37,190 nt of DNA from Karstenula rhodostoma CBS 690.94 (taxonomy: Eukaryota; Ascomycota; Dothideomycetes; Pleosporales; Didymosphaeriaceae). The notes under the pieces are model-generated. The model worked only from the letters and a program-made list of their open reading frames with translations. It searched no databases and was not told the origin of the DNA. Both the position numbers and the translations under genes were made by a program. Shown one piece after another: positions 1 to 13,200 of this stretch (its first letter is position 1; each line of letters begins with the position of its first letter). The stretch lies in the NCBI GenBank assembly GCA_010093485.1, contig MU001518.1, positions 181,559-218,748 of the forward strand. The letters run 5' to 3'.

Positions 1-2646
1 TATATAAATTAATATAAAATTAGGTTAGTAGAGCTCTATATTTTTACTCTAAAGGGAAAAAAAAAAAAGAAAATATTATTTCTAACTATTTTATTATATT
101 TTATATAATACTTAGTTAGTTTCTATTAATCTTTAGTATTTAATCCTACCTTTTTAGCTTTTTCTATAGAGGTAGTAGGGGTATTATTAGTAGTACTATT
201 CTATATAACGCGCTTTTTACCCTCCTTAAATATATTTAATATTATTTAATAATATTTAAAGTAAACTAGGATTAAATAATAGTAGATAGTAAAATACTAT
301 ATTTAGTACTTATAAAATAAAATAAAATAATATAACTATTAAAGGGTTAAAACTTATACTTAATTTATTATACTATTAGTATCTATTTCCTTATTATTAT
401 TATTTTATTAAACGACTTATTTAGAAAGATAATACTATTTAGACTAAGATTTTACTAGCTATATTTTATTATAGTAGTCCTTATTATATTAAGGCTATTA
501 AAGACTATTTTTTAGAAAACCCTTCTATCCTTATAAAGGGTAGATACCTTTTACTTCCTTTTATATATAGTTAAAAAAGGTATTAATTAGATTTATAATA
601 ATTCTAGTAGTATTATAGTTTAGTAATAGCTTAGATATATACCTTAACTTTATATTAATATTATTTAGATATTATTATACCTATTTATAGATTTCTAATA
701 TTATTACTATTAAATAGTAACTTATTATCTAGATATAGTTACCTTTATTTATAGTATTCTAAAGGTATCTTTATTACTAATATATATATAGTTAGAGGTA
801 ATAAATATAACTTTATTAGTATCTAGAAAGCTAGCCACTAATATAATAGTATCTAGATTTTTAATAAATTCCTATATAGGCTATTTTAATAAGCTTAATA
901 TTATTTAGGTTTTCTAATTAAAAGATAATACTAGGTAGATTATAGAATAATAAATTAAAAAGTATTAGAATTAATAAATATATAGATATAATATTAGAAC
1001 TAAAGTTTATTATTAAAGTTTAGTCTAGACTAAGAATTAAAACTTAGCCCTAGATAAATATTATTATATCTTTTAGTAGGTATATAAAAGCTAACTAGAC
1101 TTAGTAAATAACTTTTTTAAATTACTCTAAAGAGCTATATATAGTAAAGGGGACTTTTAAAATATTAAAATTTAGTTTCTATTCTAGAAATTTTTATATT
1201 TTAAACTATACCTTTATATTTATAGCTTAATTATAAAATAATATAAGTATACTAGCTAGCTTATAGATTACTAGTATATACTAACTTAATAAAAACTATA
1301 TTTAGTTAGTATTTAATTATTTCTATAGTAAAACTTATTATAACTTATAATAAATAATACCTATAAGTATTATTAATATAAGGTATATAAATATAAAAAG
1401 TAATTCTACTATTTATAAATAACTTACTAGATAACTATTTTTTTAAAATCTTATATTTAAATAGTATAAATAGATACCTTTTATATATATATACTAATAG
1501 GATTATACTATTAGACTATTAAATAGCTAATAGTTCTAAAAACTAAACTAAGCTATAAATATTTTATATAAAGTAAGTTAGTTATACTATAATATATATA
1601 ATACTATTACTAAATTTAGCTTATAACTTATAAAAAAAATAGTAGTACTAGAATTTAATTATAGAAGTTATAGTTATTTTAGTTACTACTATTAATTTTA
1701 TTTAATCCTAAGTAGGGTACTAACTTATAGAAAATAATATTATTTAATACTATTTTATATTATTTAAGATTAGTTAATATAAAATAATATTAGATTATAT
1801 AAAACTCTATATAGTAGCCCTATATTATATATTATTTAACCTTAAGGTACTAGTAAGAATATTTTTATTAATTAAGCCACGCTTCTTATTATTTCTTAGT
1901 AGTTACCCTACCTCCTTTATATACTAGATATTAAGATTCCTTATTAAGTAGTCTAGAACCTAGATAAGGAAATTAGTAATAATATTAATAAAATACTTTA
2001 GGTCTATACTACCTCTATATCTAAAACTAAATAGTTTTTAATAAATTTTAATAGTTTTACTAATTCTATAGGTATTAAGTTTTAACTTTATCTATATATA
2101 ATATTAAATATAGAATAGAATTATATCTTTTCTAAAATATATAATCTCTATAGATATCTTATCTTTAGTTTTAATTCTAGTATAAACTACTAGCTAATTT
2201 ATAAAAAGATAAATCTACTATTTATATTAATAGTATCTAAATAATATAATTTAGGTCTTATTATACTAACTTATAGAAATAAATACTACTTACTATTAAA
2301 TAATATTAATTCTAAAATAAAAGAAAATTACTTTAGGCTATTTTATTTCTATTTATATAAAACCTAAATAGACTATATAATCTAATAGAATTTAATATTA
2401 TCTAGTAGTATTTCTTAATAGCTACTATAATCTAGGTTAAATTTATAGAATATTTAGTAGAGTAACCCTAAAGTAAAAGAAAATTATTTTAAATTATTTT
2501 ATTTCTATTTATATAAAACTTAAGTAGGCTATATAATTTAATAGTTTAGTAACTTTAAAAAATATATTTTAGAGTAGAGAATAGTATTAAAGAGTATACT
2601 AGAGGAGAATAGTAATAGTAGTAGAAGATAAAGTAATTATAGTAGT
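1..2646. other. Decayed sequence, no identifiable gene
   Basis: I cannot assign this stretch. Parts read as coding if RIP-type stops are ignored: about 460-1380 on the plus strand and about 1850-2600 on the plus strand, the latter containing a duplicated segment. No domain motif I know is visible. It ends exactly where the 5' LTR of retrotransposon copy A begins. It is as CpA/TpG-poor as the rest and is probably an older repeated element. Confidence 0.4.
2318..2547 (+). repeat. Direct repeat, 156-bp offset
   Basis: A segment of about 70 bp starting at 2318 recurs at 2474 with mostly C/T and G/A differences. The offset of 156 bp is 52 codons, so the two copies lie in one reading frame and would encode a duplicated aromatic-rich segment (E-N-Y-F-x-L-F-Y-F-Y-L-Y-K-T, with Y possibly decayed from C or H). 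The repeat may be a duplicated domain of an unrecognised protein. Confidence 0.6.
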
Positions 2647-2892
2647 TATAAGGATTAATTTAATCTAAGGTTAAATCCCCTTATAGGATATTTACCTACC
2701 TTTAAGCTTAGACCTTATTAAGTAGCCTATATATAGATTAGTTAGTAGATCTTAAATATCTAGTATATAGAGAGTCCCTCCCTAGGACCCTCTCTATTTT
2801 AGTATCTTAAGTTTAGTTTTAATTTATATAGTTTTTTCTATTTATCTAATTCTAAGAGTATTTACCTTATTTAGCTATATTCTAGCCTTATA
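2647..2892 (+). repeat. 5' LTR of copy A
   Basis: 246 bp, the same length as both LTRs of copy B, which it matches with mainly transition differences. It begins TATAAGG and ends CCTTATA, which fits an original TG...CA end pair (TGTAAGG...CCTTACA) whose TpG and CpA were converted by RIP. The boundary is set by alignment with the two LTRs of copy B. Confidence 0.9.
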
Positions 2893-2998
2893 TTAAACTT
2901 AAGACCCCTTCTTTTAGCTAGAGATTAGTAATTATAATATCTACCTTTAGCTCTTTAGGTATAAAAAGGTCTATTAAAATCCTAAAATTTTTTTAGGT

Positions 2999-3119
2999 TA
3001 GCTATTAAGGCGCTAGAACGTCCTCTAAAGTCCTTATTAAAGACTAGCTATTAAGACACTAGAATATCCTCTAAAGTCCTTATTAAAGGCTAGCTATTAA
3101 GGCGCTAGAATATCCTCCT
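2999..3119 (+). repeat. 46-bp leader tandem repeat, 3 units (copy A)
   Basis: Units start at 2999, 3045 and 3091, each beginning TAGCTATTAAG; the third is partial. They lie about 105 bp inside the element, between the 5' LTR and gag, in the untranslated leader. Copy B has four units at the matching place. The third unit keeps GGCGCTAG where others have lost the CpG. Confidence 0.92.
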
Positions 3120-3300
3120 AGATTTTTTAAACTCCTTTAAAGACCTACTAATATTAGATACCTTTAGTAGAATTAACTACTATAAAGGTTAAATCCCTTT
3201 TAGGTAGAAATATATACCTACTATAGGTATACTAAAAATAATATATATACCCTTAGTAAATAGGCTTAAAATAAAACTAACTACCTATTTATTACTTATA

Positions 3301-5510
3301 TCTTACTTACCTAAACCTACCTTTTACCTTTATAGTAAATATTAATTTATATAATATCTCTATCTTAGATAGCCCTTTTTTTCTATCTACTTTACCTTTA
3401 AATAGCTCTATACCTACTATACTACTACCTATAATTAAGTATATAAAGATAAAATTTCTAATATCTAGATAGTCTATTAATAGGGACCTAATACCTTTTC
3501 TTTAAAACTATACTAGAACTTGCTCTATAAGTTATACTACTAAAGTAATAATAGCTTTTAATTTTAGTAAAAAAGACTTTAATAATATTTTAAAGGTAAA
3601 TAACCCCTATTATAATATAACTATAGGTAAGATACTATATATACTACCCTAAGATTACTTACCTATCCTAATATAAGAATAGGTACTAGTAGCTAAAACC
3701 TTTAGTATATAACCTCCCTATAAGCTAGAAGACCTACTCTCCTAGATTAAACTTTTTCTACTAGAACTAGGTATCTAGCTACCTAAAGGTACTAAAGAAT
3801 ATCTAGCTAATATTAGTAAAATTAAAAAGGAATTAGGCCTTTATTAGAATCCTAAAACTAGAAACTATAAAGAAGAAGAAGATAATTTTAAGGCTAGTCT
3901 ATAGGTAGCTAGACTATAAAAGTTAAAGAAAGTATTTAAACTATATATAGCTTTTACTAATATTAATATAATTATTCTAAACCTAATTACTTTAGATAGA
4001 AAGTACCTAGAGACCTTAAACTATTAAGGTCTAGAGTTTACTACTACTTCTAATATATATATAGGCTATATTAAGACTAATATAGTCTTATTTACTATAA
4101 AGCTATAGCTTATAGTCTTATCCTATTATATATATAAAGTATAGGACTAGTAATAAAAGCTAGTCTAGTAAAATACTAATCTAAATAATAAAATTAATAT
4201 TATAATAGACTTCTAGATATAGACTTAAAAGGAAAATAGTTATTTATAAACTAAAATTATAGAACTAAAGAAGACTACTAAGGCTAAGAATTAACTAATA
4301 TAGATAATAATTAGTAACTTAGATAGTAATAATAGTTTTAAGTTACCTTACTAGTTTAGTACTTCCTCTACTAAGCTAGTACCTACTATTAAATATAATA
4401 CTAAACTAGTTACTTTAAAAATAGATAATTAGTAAGGTATAGGCTATTCTACTATAGGTTAATATATCCTAAAAGTAAATACCCCTAATAAACTTTTTTA
4501 TAAAGTGCTAAACCTTTACTATATAAAGTACTAAGCTCACTAGAGTAAATATCTATCCCCTAAGGTTCTAGACCCTAATAAGTTTAATAGTAATAAGGCT
4601 TAGTTTAAGCTATAGTTCTATTTATTAGAGGTTAAGATTAAGTCTAATATAGACTATTTTTAGTAAGATACTTCTAAAGAATATACTATAGCTATTACTA
4701 ATTATATTAATATATAGCTAGAAGGCTATACTTTTAAAATTTTTAATATCTAGAAATAGTAGTAATTAACTATATCTCTTATAGGTCTATATAACTACCT
4801 CTAAGCTATATTTATACTACTAAACTAGAATATTAATACCTATACTAATCTCTAAAAGATAATACTTCTACCTAGAGGAGATATAAACTTATTTATTATA
4901 TAGTATAATATATTTATAAACTAGACTAGGTTTTATCCTAATAATTCTAAAGAGATACTCTATAAGAAGCTCTATATAAAACTCGCTAACTAGCTTACCT
5001 AGAATACTATTAACCCTATTATAGACTATAATAAATTTTATACTATTATCTATAAGCTATATAAAGCCTATAAGCGTAACTATTAGACTAATTATAATTA
5101 ATTTACTCCCTCTACCCTATACTATTATAAGGAGTTTTTATTATAAATAGTTATTTTAGCCCCTTATTATACTATAGGACTATCTAAAGATACTATAGTA
5201 GAATTAGCTCTAAAACACTAATCTACTAATCCTAGATATAGGTACTCTAAGGAGTAGTATTATAAAAATTAGATATATTATAATTACCTCTTTAAGAACT
5301 ATATCTACTATAATTACTCTATTAAATCCTATAATAGGTATACTATCGCCGCTATTATAAAGGTTTAAAAAGAGAATAAAATTTACTTTTTCTTAAAATC
5401 TAGTAATAAATATACCTCTAATAAAGACTCTAAGTTAGACTTTAAATTAGAAAACTAGAGGTATTAATTAACTCTAGGCTAGTACCCCTAATAGGAGTAG
5501 TAGGTATAGA
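3301..5510 (+). pseudogene. gag: gag-like ORF1 of copy A (decayed)
   Basis: Frame 2 (codon starts at positions equal to 2 mod 3) reads as one decayed protein of about 730 codons from near 3301 to near 5510. Gag would form the particle that packages element RNA. A Gag-type domain lies around 4570-5130. A CCHC zinc knuckle is visible at 5276-5317: codons TAT-x2-TAC-x4-TAT-x4-TAC, with the spacing C-x2-C-x4-H-x4-C, all four ligands now tyrosine. The N-terminal 400 or so codons (3301-4500) are an extension I do not recognise. Stops are nearly all TAA/TAG from RIP. No ATG remains, so the start is approximate; the frame stays readable upstream to about 3182. Confidence 0.75.
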
Positions 5511-7590
5511 ACTAATTAATCTATAGAAGCTAGCGTTCTACCCTAAAAAGTATTATACTAACCCTAAAGATATTTAAATCCCTAATTTATTTAGGGGAAT
5601 ACCTTTTATACTTCCTATAATATTCTAAAATAATAGATATAAGGTTTATATATATAGTTTTATTAATTCTAGTATATTTATATATAATCTTATTACTTTA
5701 TAGCTAAAGAAAGTACTAAGGTACTAACTTAGTATTAAGTTAATATAGCTTAAATACCCAATTCCTCTTAAGAGTTTTACTAGTAAAAAGGCTACCTTAG
5801 TTAATTACTATTTTTAAGTAGTATATAATATTAATAGATACCCTATAACTATATAGTTTATCCTATATAAAATAGGAGACTATAACCTTATTATAGGATA
5901 AAAATTCTTTAAGAATACTAAGATACTAATTAATTATTATAACTAGTACTTATTATAGCTAGATAATATACTATTATAGGTTATTATTTTACTTATAGTA
6001 CTATACTACCTACTCCTACTAGTTAATAAAGAATACTAGTTTAATACTAACTAATAGAATACTAACTTTAAGAAGGAGAATATTTAACTTTAATAAGTAT
6101 AATTACTTTATAAGGAATACTCCCCTATAAAGGAGTTTAAGATCCCTATAAAGTTTATAATATTATCTATCTCTCTAGTATAGGCTACCCCCTAGAACTA
6201 TAGTAATTATTAATTACCTTTAGTAGAGTCTATTCTAGATAAGGACTTTATTATAGTATACTATATATTTTTAAATAAGAATAGTAATAAAGCTAAACTA
6301 CTAGAGTCTAGAAATAAAAATTAGTAATTAGCTAAGTCTAGTATTAAGGATAATACCCTAGTATATAGATATAGTAATAAGTTACTATATAATAATAAAT
6401 TATTACTAGGGGAATTAACTACTTCTACTAAGCCTAATCCTACTAGAGACCTTAGTAAATAAGCCGCTAAGAAACTCTTATAAGAGCTAAGGATTAAACT
6501 AAAAAACTACTTAAAGGACTAAGTTATTATTACTTTCTACCCTATAGAGTAGCTTTAATATAAGGAAGATTTATATAAGATAAATAAAGTACTATTTAAT
6601 CTAAAACTACTACCCCTAAAGGAACCCCCTAAGTATTAAATACTAATAAGGGAATAGTTCCTTAAAGTTAGTATTAATATTTTAACTATCTCTACTATAG
6701 TATTTATAGTTAGTATATAAGGTATAGAGATTAGCTCTATTAGTTAATATAAGTTATTTAAACTTATAGAAGCTAAGTATTATAAAAAGAAAGCTATAGC
6801 TAACTCTCTAGAAAAATCTTAAGAATAACTACTTATAGAACTTAAAGCTAAGCTTCCCTACTATAGATAGGTAGGGATAGATATTTCTTACTTTAGTAAA
6901 TAAGAGATAAATACCTTACCCCTATAATAGAAAGGTATTAACTATAATATTATTCTTACTAAGGATATTAGTACTTTAAAGACCTCCCTACTATATCCTA
7001 TATCCCTTAATAAGCTAGAATTACTATACCTATATATTTAGAATATAGTAAAGAAAGGATTTATCTCCTCTAATAATACTAGCTTTACCTCCCCTATCTT
7101 ATATATAAAAAAGTCTAGAGGGGGGTAGTATCTTTATATTAATTATAGGAGGCTTAATAGTATTACTAAAAAGGATATTATTTCTATACTACTACTAGAG
7201 GAAACTTTTATATACCTATCTAGAGTATATATATTTACTAAACTAGACCTATAATAAGCCTTTTACTATATATAACTTACTAAATATACCTCTAACCTCT
7301 CTATATTTTAAACTTAATATAGTAACTTTAAGTATAATATTCTTCCTTTTAGTATAACTAATAGACTAGTATTATTCTAATACTTTATTAATATAATCCT
7401 AACTAATATAATTAACTTAATTTATATAGTTTATATTAATAATATCCTTATCTACTCTAAGGACCCCCTAGAGTATAAGGCTTATATATCTAAAGTTATT
7501 AAACGGCTAAAAGAGTACTACCTCTATTATAATATTAAGAAAAGCGAATTTACTATTTAAGAAGTTAAATTCCTAGGCTTTATTATTACT
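5440..7590 (+). pseudogene. pol: pol of copy A: protease and partial RT (decayed)
   Basis: Frame 1, so pol lies in the -1 frame relative to gag (frame 2), with a short overlap around 5440-5510. The aspartic protease active site D-S-G reads N-S-S at 5665-5673 in the context L/F-I-N-S-S-I; a second protease-like stretch G-D-Y-N-L-I-I-G follows near 5877-5900. Reverse transcriptase runs from about 6920: Y-I-N-Y-R-R-L-N near 7137 (from Y-I-D-Y-R), F-T-K-L-D-L-x-x-A-F near 7230, and the catalytic Y-x-D-D now Y-I-N-N at 7432-7443, followed by I-L-I-Y-S-K. Both catalytic aspartates are lost, so the enzyme would be dead even without the stops. The frame ends at the copy A breakpoint, 7590. Confidence 0.88.
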
Positions 7591-10261
7591 AAGGAATAGT
7601 ACTTTTATCTTTTATAATAATACTATAATATTTCTATTATAATTTTTTATAAGTTTAGCCTATTAACTAACTAACTTTTATATTAATTATTTTTTAATTT
7701 ACTTATTAGATATATATCCCCTAGATATTAAGGTAAAAATATTAACTAAACTAAATATTATTTTAATTATATTCTATTTTACTTTCTAGTTTAATATATT
7801 TCTAAATATTCTCTATATATTTTTATTATAACTCTTATTAGATATCCTTTTAAAGTCCTTAGTAAAGGTAATTTTAAATAGTACCTTTTTTATAATATTT
7901 CTATAGTTCTTTCTATATACTCTAGTCCCTTATTTCTAATTATAAAACCTTTTTACTAATCTAATAAAATATTTATATAACTAATCTAGTATTTATTATT
8001 AGTATATAAACTTAATAATACTATTTATCTATATTTTCTATATATTAAAAAACTAAAACTAAAAATTAAATATTTTATTATTTAATAGAATATTCTATTA
8101 CTACTCTTTATTAGTACTATTTATTAGAGTACTAGGGGATATATTCTAGTAGTAGGATAAAGCTAATATAAAATCTAATACCTTATTTTAAAATAAGATA
8201 CTTTTATTTATTAGGACTTTAAATAACTTCCTTTTATAGTAATATTATCGTGTTTATATAAGTTTAATTATCTACTACTTATAAAAGGTATTTATAGATC
8301 TAACTACTATATCCCTATTAATAAACTTAATAACTATATTAATTCTAATACTAGACTATTTATAATAATAGGACCTATACTAATATTCCTTATTTAATTT
8401 ATTATTAAATACCTCTATATACTTCTAGTCCTATAAGTTTATAATAGTATTAATTAGACTATAATTTAAATTATTAACTAGTATTTTATTTATAGCTAGT
8501 ATACCCTTTTTAGTAGTATATTTCCTCTTCCTTTATAGTATTATAGAGTATTTCTTAACTATTTTAAACTATTATTTTTATTATTATTAACTAAGCTTAT
8601 CTCTTTTCTATCCCCCCTTCTTTTTAAATTATTTATTACTATTACCTTTTTATATCTATTTACCTTTTAGTCTAGCTATATTTTTATTTTATTAATCTAG
8701 ATTTTAATATATTATATTAACTATCTTTTTTATTTTAGCTTTAGAAATATTAGTAATTATTTAATATAGTATATTCTCTAGTATTTATATAACTAATATA
8801 CTTATCTAGCTAAAACTATTCTCTTTTATAGTATATATATATAAATATATATTCTAAATTCTATTATATACTACTAGTATAATATTATATTTATTATTTA
8901 ACTCTTTATTTACTACCTCTACTAGCTATAATTATAAGAGGCTAGTAAAAGTATAGAGAAAAATTATAGTAGTAGTTAGGTTTAGAGAATAGTTATAGTT
9001 ATAGTTAGGAGTATAAAAAAAAGGTAATAAAGGAGAAAGAATATAAGCTTCTAGAGAAAAAAAAAAACCGGCCCCTAAACTATATAGAATTACTAAGTTA
9101 ATTTTAATTCTATAGCTAGATTTAAATCTCCCTTAATATAACTATCCCTCTAATTTAACTATAATCTCTAGAATATTTTTTATTAATTTTAAAATCTCTA
9201 TTAATCCTTATTTTTCTCTATTATTATAAGTATTAACTATTTTATACTATATAAAACCTTATCTATATTAATATAAAATATAGTTTTATTATTTATATAT
9301 ATTATTACTATTACGTCCTTCTATTAAATATTAAATTATACTTTAAATTTAAAATTTATAAGGATATATCTATTTAGTAATATAGAGAGATATAGAAACT
9401 TATAAATAGTAAATATATATAGTTTTACTTATTATAAAATAATATAATCTAATTAATTATCTTATTTATTACTTTTTCTATAGCTATTAGTAGTATAGTA
9501 TTACTAATACTAGGTCTTAAATATAATACCTATAGAATAATATTTAGAGGGGAGATAGTAAATATAATTAAAAATATAAAAAACTATTTTTATATAATAT
9601 ATAAAATTAGAAGTTATAACTTTAATATAAATATTTATATTACTACTACTAATATATAAATAATTTACTATTAGACTATATTTTTATAATATCTCTAACT
9701 AAATAGATAAGGATTATAATACTTTAAAATATAATACCCTATACCTTAACCCTATATATCTCCCTTAGTAGTAGATATTAAAAATAAAAAGGAAGGCTAG
9801 TTTATAAAAATAAATATAGAGGTAAATATAAAAAAAAAAGGAAAAAGCTAATATATATTATATATTATAACTACTATTTACTATATTATAATAGATTAGT
9901 TTATATTATAAATTAATTAAATATAAGAGAGACTAGATAAGAATATTATTTACTAGTATAATAAGGTATTATCTACTATTAAGTATATTATAAACCCCTT
10001 TTTTAAATATATAAAATTCTATAAAGTTATTAGTAATATAAAGTAGAATATAATATAAAATTATATATATCTAGTTATTTAAATATATCTAAGGCTTACT
10101 TTTTTATAGAATACTATAAAGAGTATATTTTAGATTTAGTAAAATATAATTATATATAGTACTTTTTACTAGGCCTATATATAGATTATATAGAAATATC
10201 TAAACTATATATCTATAATACCCCTTATATACTACTAAGACTTCTTAAACTATTATTATAA
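7591..10261. other. Unresolved decayed sequence
   Basis: Starts at the breakpoint of copy A. No continuation of the retrotransposon was found. The minus strand from about 8760 down to 7600 reads as a possible decayed ORF (basic and polar residues, TAA/TAG stops only), but no motif identifies it. A small GC-rich spot follows an A-run at about 9058-9076 (CCGGCCCC), unusual here; it may mark an element end. From 9080 to 10260 I see only AT-rich decayed sequence, part of which may belong to the N-terminus of the helicase gene that follows. Confidence 0.35.
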
Positions 10262-13200
10262 TATAATATTATCTATATTTATCTTTTTCTACTAAGTATT
10301 TAAGGTAGATCTAAACTATCTACTAATACTAAAAATATTAGAGATAGTAAAAAGAATATAAAAGGATATCTATATATATTTAATAGAAATAAATAACTTT
10401 ATTACTATAACCCTAGTTATAACCTATAATTACTAAATTCTAGCTTCTTTAAAATAAGTATATTATAAGTTTTAGTTAGTACTTATATAGTAGACTACTA
10501 GTAGGAGTAATTTTAATCTAGCTATTATAATAATAATTATATTTATTACTCTAGATCTATAGAAATCTAGCTTTAAATAGGTATATAACTTTATTATAGA
10601 TATATTTATACTAAAGAAATACTACTATCTTATAGTATATTAATACTTTTAGGAGATAATTATAATATGGCTAGAAAAGGGAGATAAAGAGGAGAAAGAG
10701 AGAGATAAAGAAAAGAAAAAGGAAAATAAAAAAAAAAAGAAAGAAATAAAAAAAAAAAAAATAAAAATAAAAAAAAGGATATAGAAACTATTATAATAGT
10801 CCTAACTATAGATAATAAAATAAATAATACTAGTTTAATAATAAAAAAGACTATACTATTTAATAATATCTCTACTACTAATATAAAAATACTAGTTAAT
10901 AAAGAAAATATTCTAATTATTTTATAGAACTATAATTAAAAAACTAATTAGAAGTTAAGAGATTTTACTTATACTTATTTTAGTATTAAGTTCTATACCT
11001 CTATATTTTAGCTTATTACTATAAGGTATTATTTTAGTACCTTTTAATATAGAGATATAGTATAGAGTTTTATATAGTAAAATAGTAATAATATTATTAT
11101 CTATAGTATTAAAATATTATTTAAAAAGTATAAGAATATAATATAAATATTAGTCTAAAAGATAGAAATATTATTTATTAATATTATTAGTTATAGTAGT
11201 ATTATATCCCTATTACTAATACTCTAAAATAAGATACTATATAATTTAAATATTTAAAATAAGGATTATTTCCCTTTTAAGCTTAGTAGCCTATTTTTTA
11301 ATAAATAGTAAAACTATATAGTTAAATAGATCTTTACTACTATTAATATTAATAAAGTAAAAATAATATTTAGTAATCTAGATAATTATATTAGTATAAA
11401 TAAGTATAGTATAAAAATAGGTACCCCTTTAATATTTATTATCTTTTTTTTTTTTAATTTATTTATTATAAATATAAGCCTTTTTTAATATTATCTTTCT
11501 ATTTATTTATTTTACTAGTGGGTAGCCTATATATCTAATAGAACTACTAAATATTATATATAAAAATTTATTTACTAATAATATTAGTAATCTATTTTTA
11601 TTTTTAAATCTTATTATAGTTATATCCTACTACTATAAGGGTTATAATAAAGATAAAACTATTTATATAATATACTATTATTTTTTATAATATATTAGTT
11701 TTCTTTTTATTTAGTATATATAATTTATTTATTTATTCTACTAGCTTATTACTATAACTATATCTACTAATAGTCTAATAGTATTATACTACTATTATAT
11801 ATATAGCTATTACCTCTAGAGTAATAAAGTAGGGTATAGGTAGAAAAATAATTAGTAATTTACTATACTTTTTAACTATATAATATAATAAATTATAGGG
11901 CTAGATATTAATATATTAATACTCTAGTATCTAATAATTACTTTCTAATATTAGTAAAATAAGGAGGTATTTCTACCCTATAGTATAAAGATACTAATAA
12001 AAGAATAAATAGAAATAGTCTAGAAAAAAAAGTATAAAGAAAACTATAAAATATAAATAAAATATATATCTATTACTATAATAGTAGTATATACTAAAGA
12101 AATATAATATATCTTTATATAAATATTTAGTTATAATTAATCTAATATCTATATATATATCTTTTATAAATAATATAGCTATCTCGACTTTAATATAAGT
12201 AACTTTAATATATAAGAGAATACTAGAGAGAAAGAGAAAAAAAATAATAGTAGTAATATAGACTAGTTAATAAAATATATTATTTTATATAGTTTAGTAA
12301 ATATATATAAGCTATTTAGTAATAATACTTCTAAGGACTAAATACTATAATTAGGGAGTAAGTAGATACTAGTTTCGTTATTTAAGGGGATTAGTATAGT
12401 AGCCTATATTATACCTACTAATACTAATAAAATAAATAAATATCTATTATTTACTATTATTCTAGAAAGTAACTATAAATAGACTATAGTTATTACCCTA
12501 TTTATTACTATATAGAATAATATTATAAGTAAATATTATAAGCTAAAGATCTATATTAATATATTTAGAATAAAATAGTTTTATAAATTTATATATATTA
12601 TTATTACTATATCTAAATATATTAATATAGATATTTTTAAGGACTTTATATACTAGTAGTATATAAATAGTAAGCTAGAGTATTTAGTATTAAATAAGTA
12701 TTACTATATTTTACTTTCTAATTACTAGTATTATAAAAATTTATTTAACCTCTATACCCTAGACTAATTTAGTATACTAATATTTTTACTCTTAGTTACT
12801 ATTCTATTTAACTAGTAAGTATAAATATATAGTATACTAGTACTTAATAAGTATATAAAGGTTATATAAAAATTTATTACCTACTCTAATCTATTCTATT
12901 AAATTATTAAACTAATAAAAAAGTAGACTATAATATTAATAATAGTATTCTATATTTAGTATAAGTTATAATAGTACTATAAAATTATTATCTTTATTAA
13001 TAATTATATAGTCTATAAGAATCTCTATACTAATATAGGTAAATATAAAAAGTTATTTATATACTATAAAAAAATAATAGTTAAAAAGAAGGAGATAGTA
13101 TAGAATATATTTAATAAATATAAAAAAGATATTATTTTTACTATAAGTATATTTACTACTAGGGCTAACCTTATTAATATAAATATAGTTATTTATTTTA

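Larger units (their letters stand above)
2647..7590 (+). mobile_element. Ty3/gypsy retrotransposon, copy A (3' truncated)
   Basis: Copy A aligns along its whole length with copy B (21393-26382). The coordinate difference is 18746 before and 18792 after the leader repeats; the 46-bp change is explained by one extra repeat unit in copy B. It holds a 5' LTR, a leader tandem repeat, gag, protease and most of reverse transcriptase. Homology to copy B stops at 7590, just past the RT segment reading F-L-G-F-I-I-T. I found no RNase H, integrase or 3' LTR of copy A downstream, so the copy is truncated or was cut by a rearrangement. The 5 bp before it are GTAGT (2642-2646), but no partner duplication could be located. 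Confidence 0.9.

Noticed and set aside
4509..4550. Zinc knuckle in gag near GCTCACTAG
   Set aside because: Ligand spacing does not fit C-x2-C-x4-H-x4-C; the segment at 5276-5317 fits exactly.
10667..10669. ATG as the start of the RecQ gene
   Set aside because: The same frame stays readable for hundreds of bases upstream; this ATG is simply one of the few that survived.
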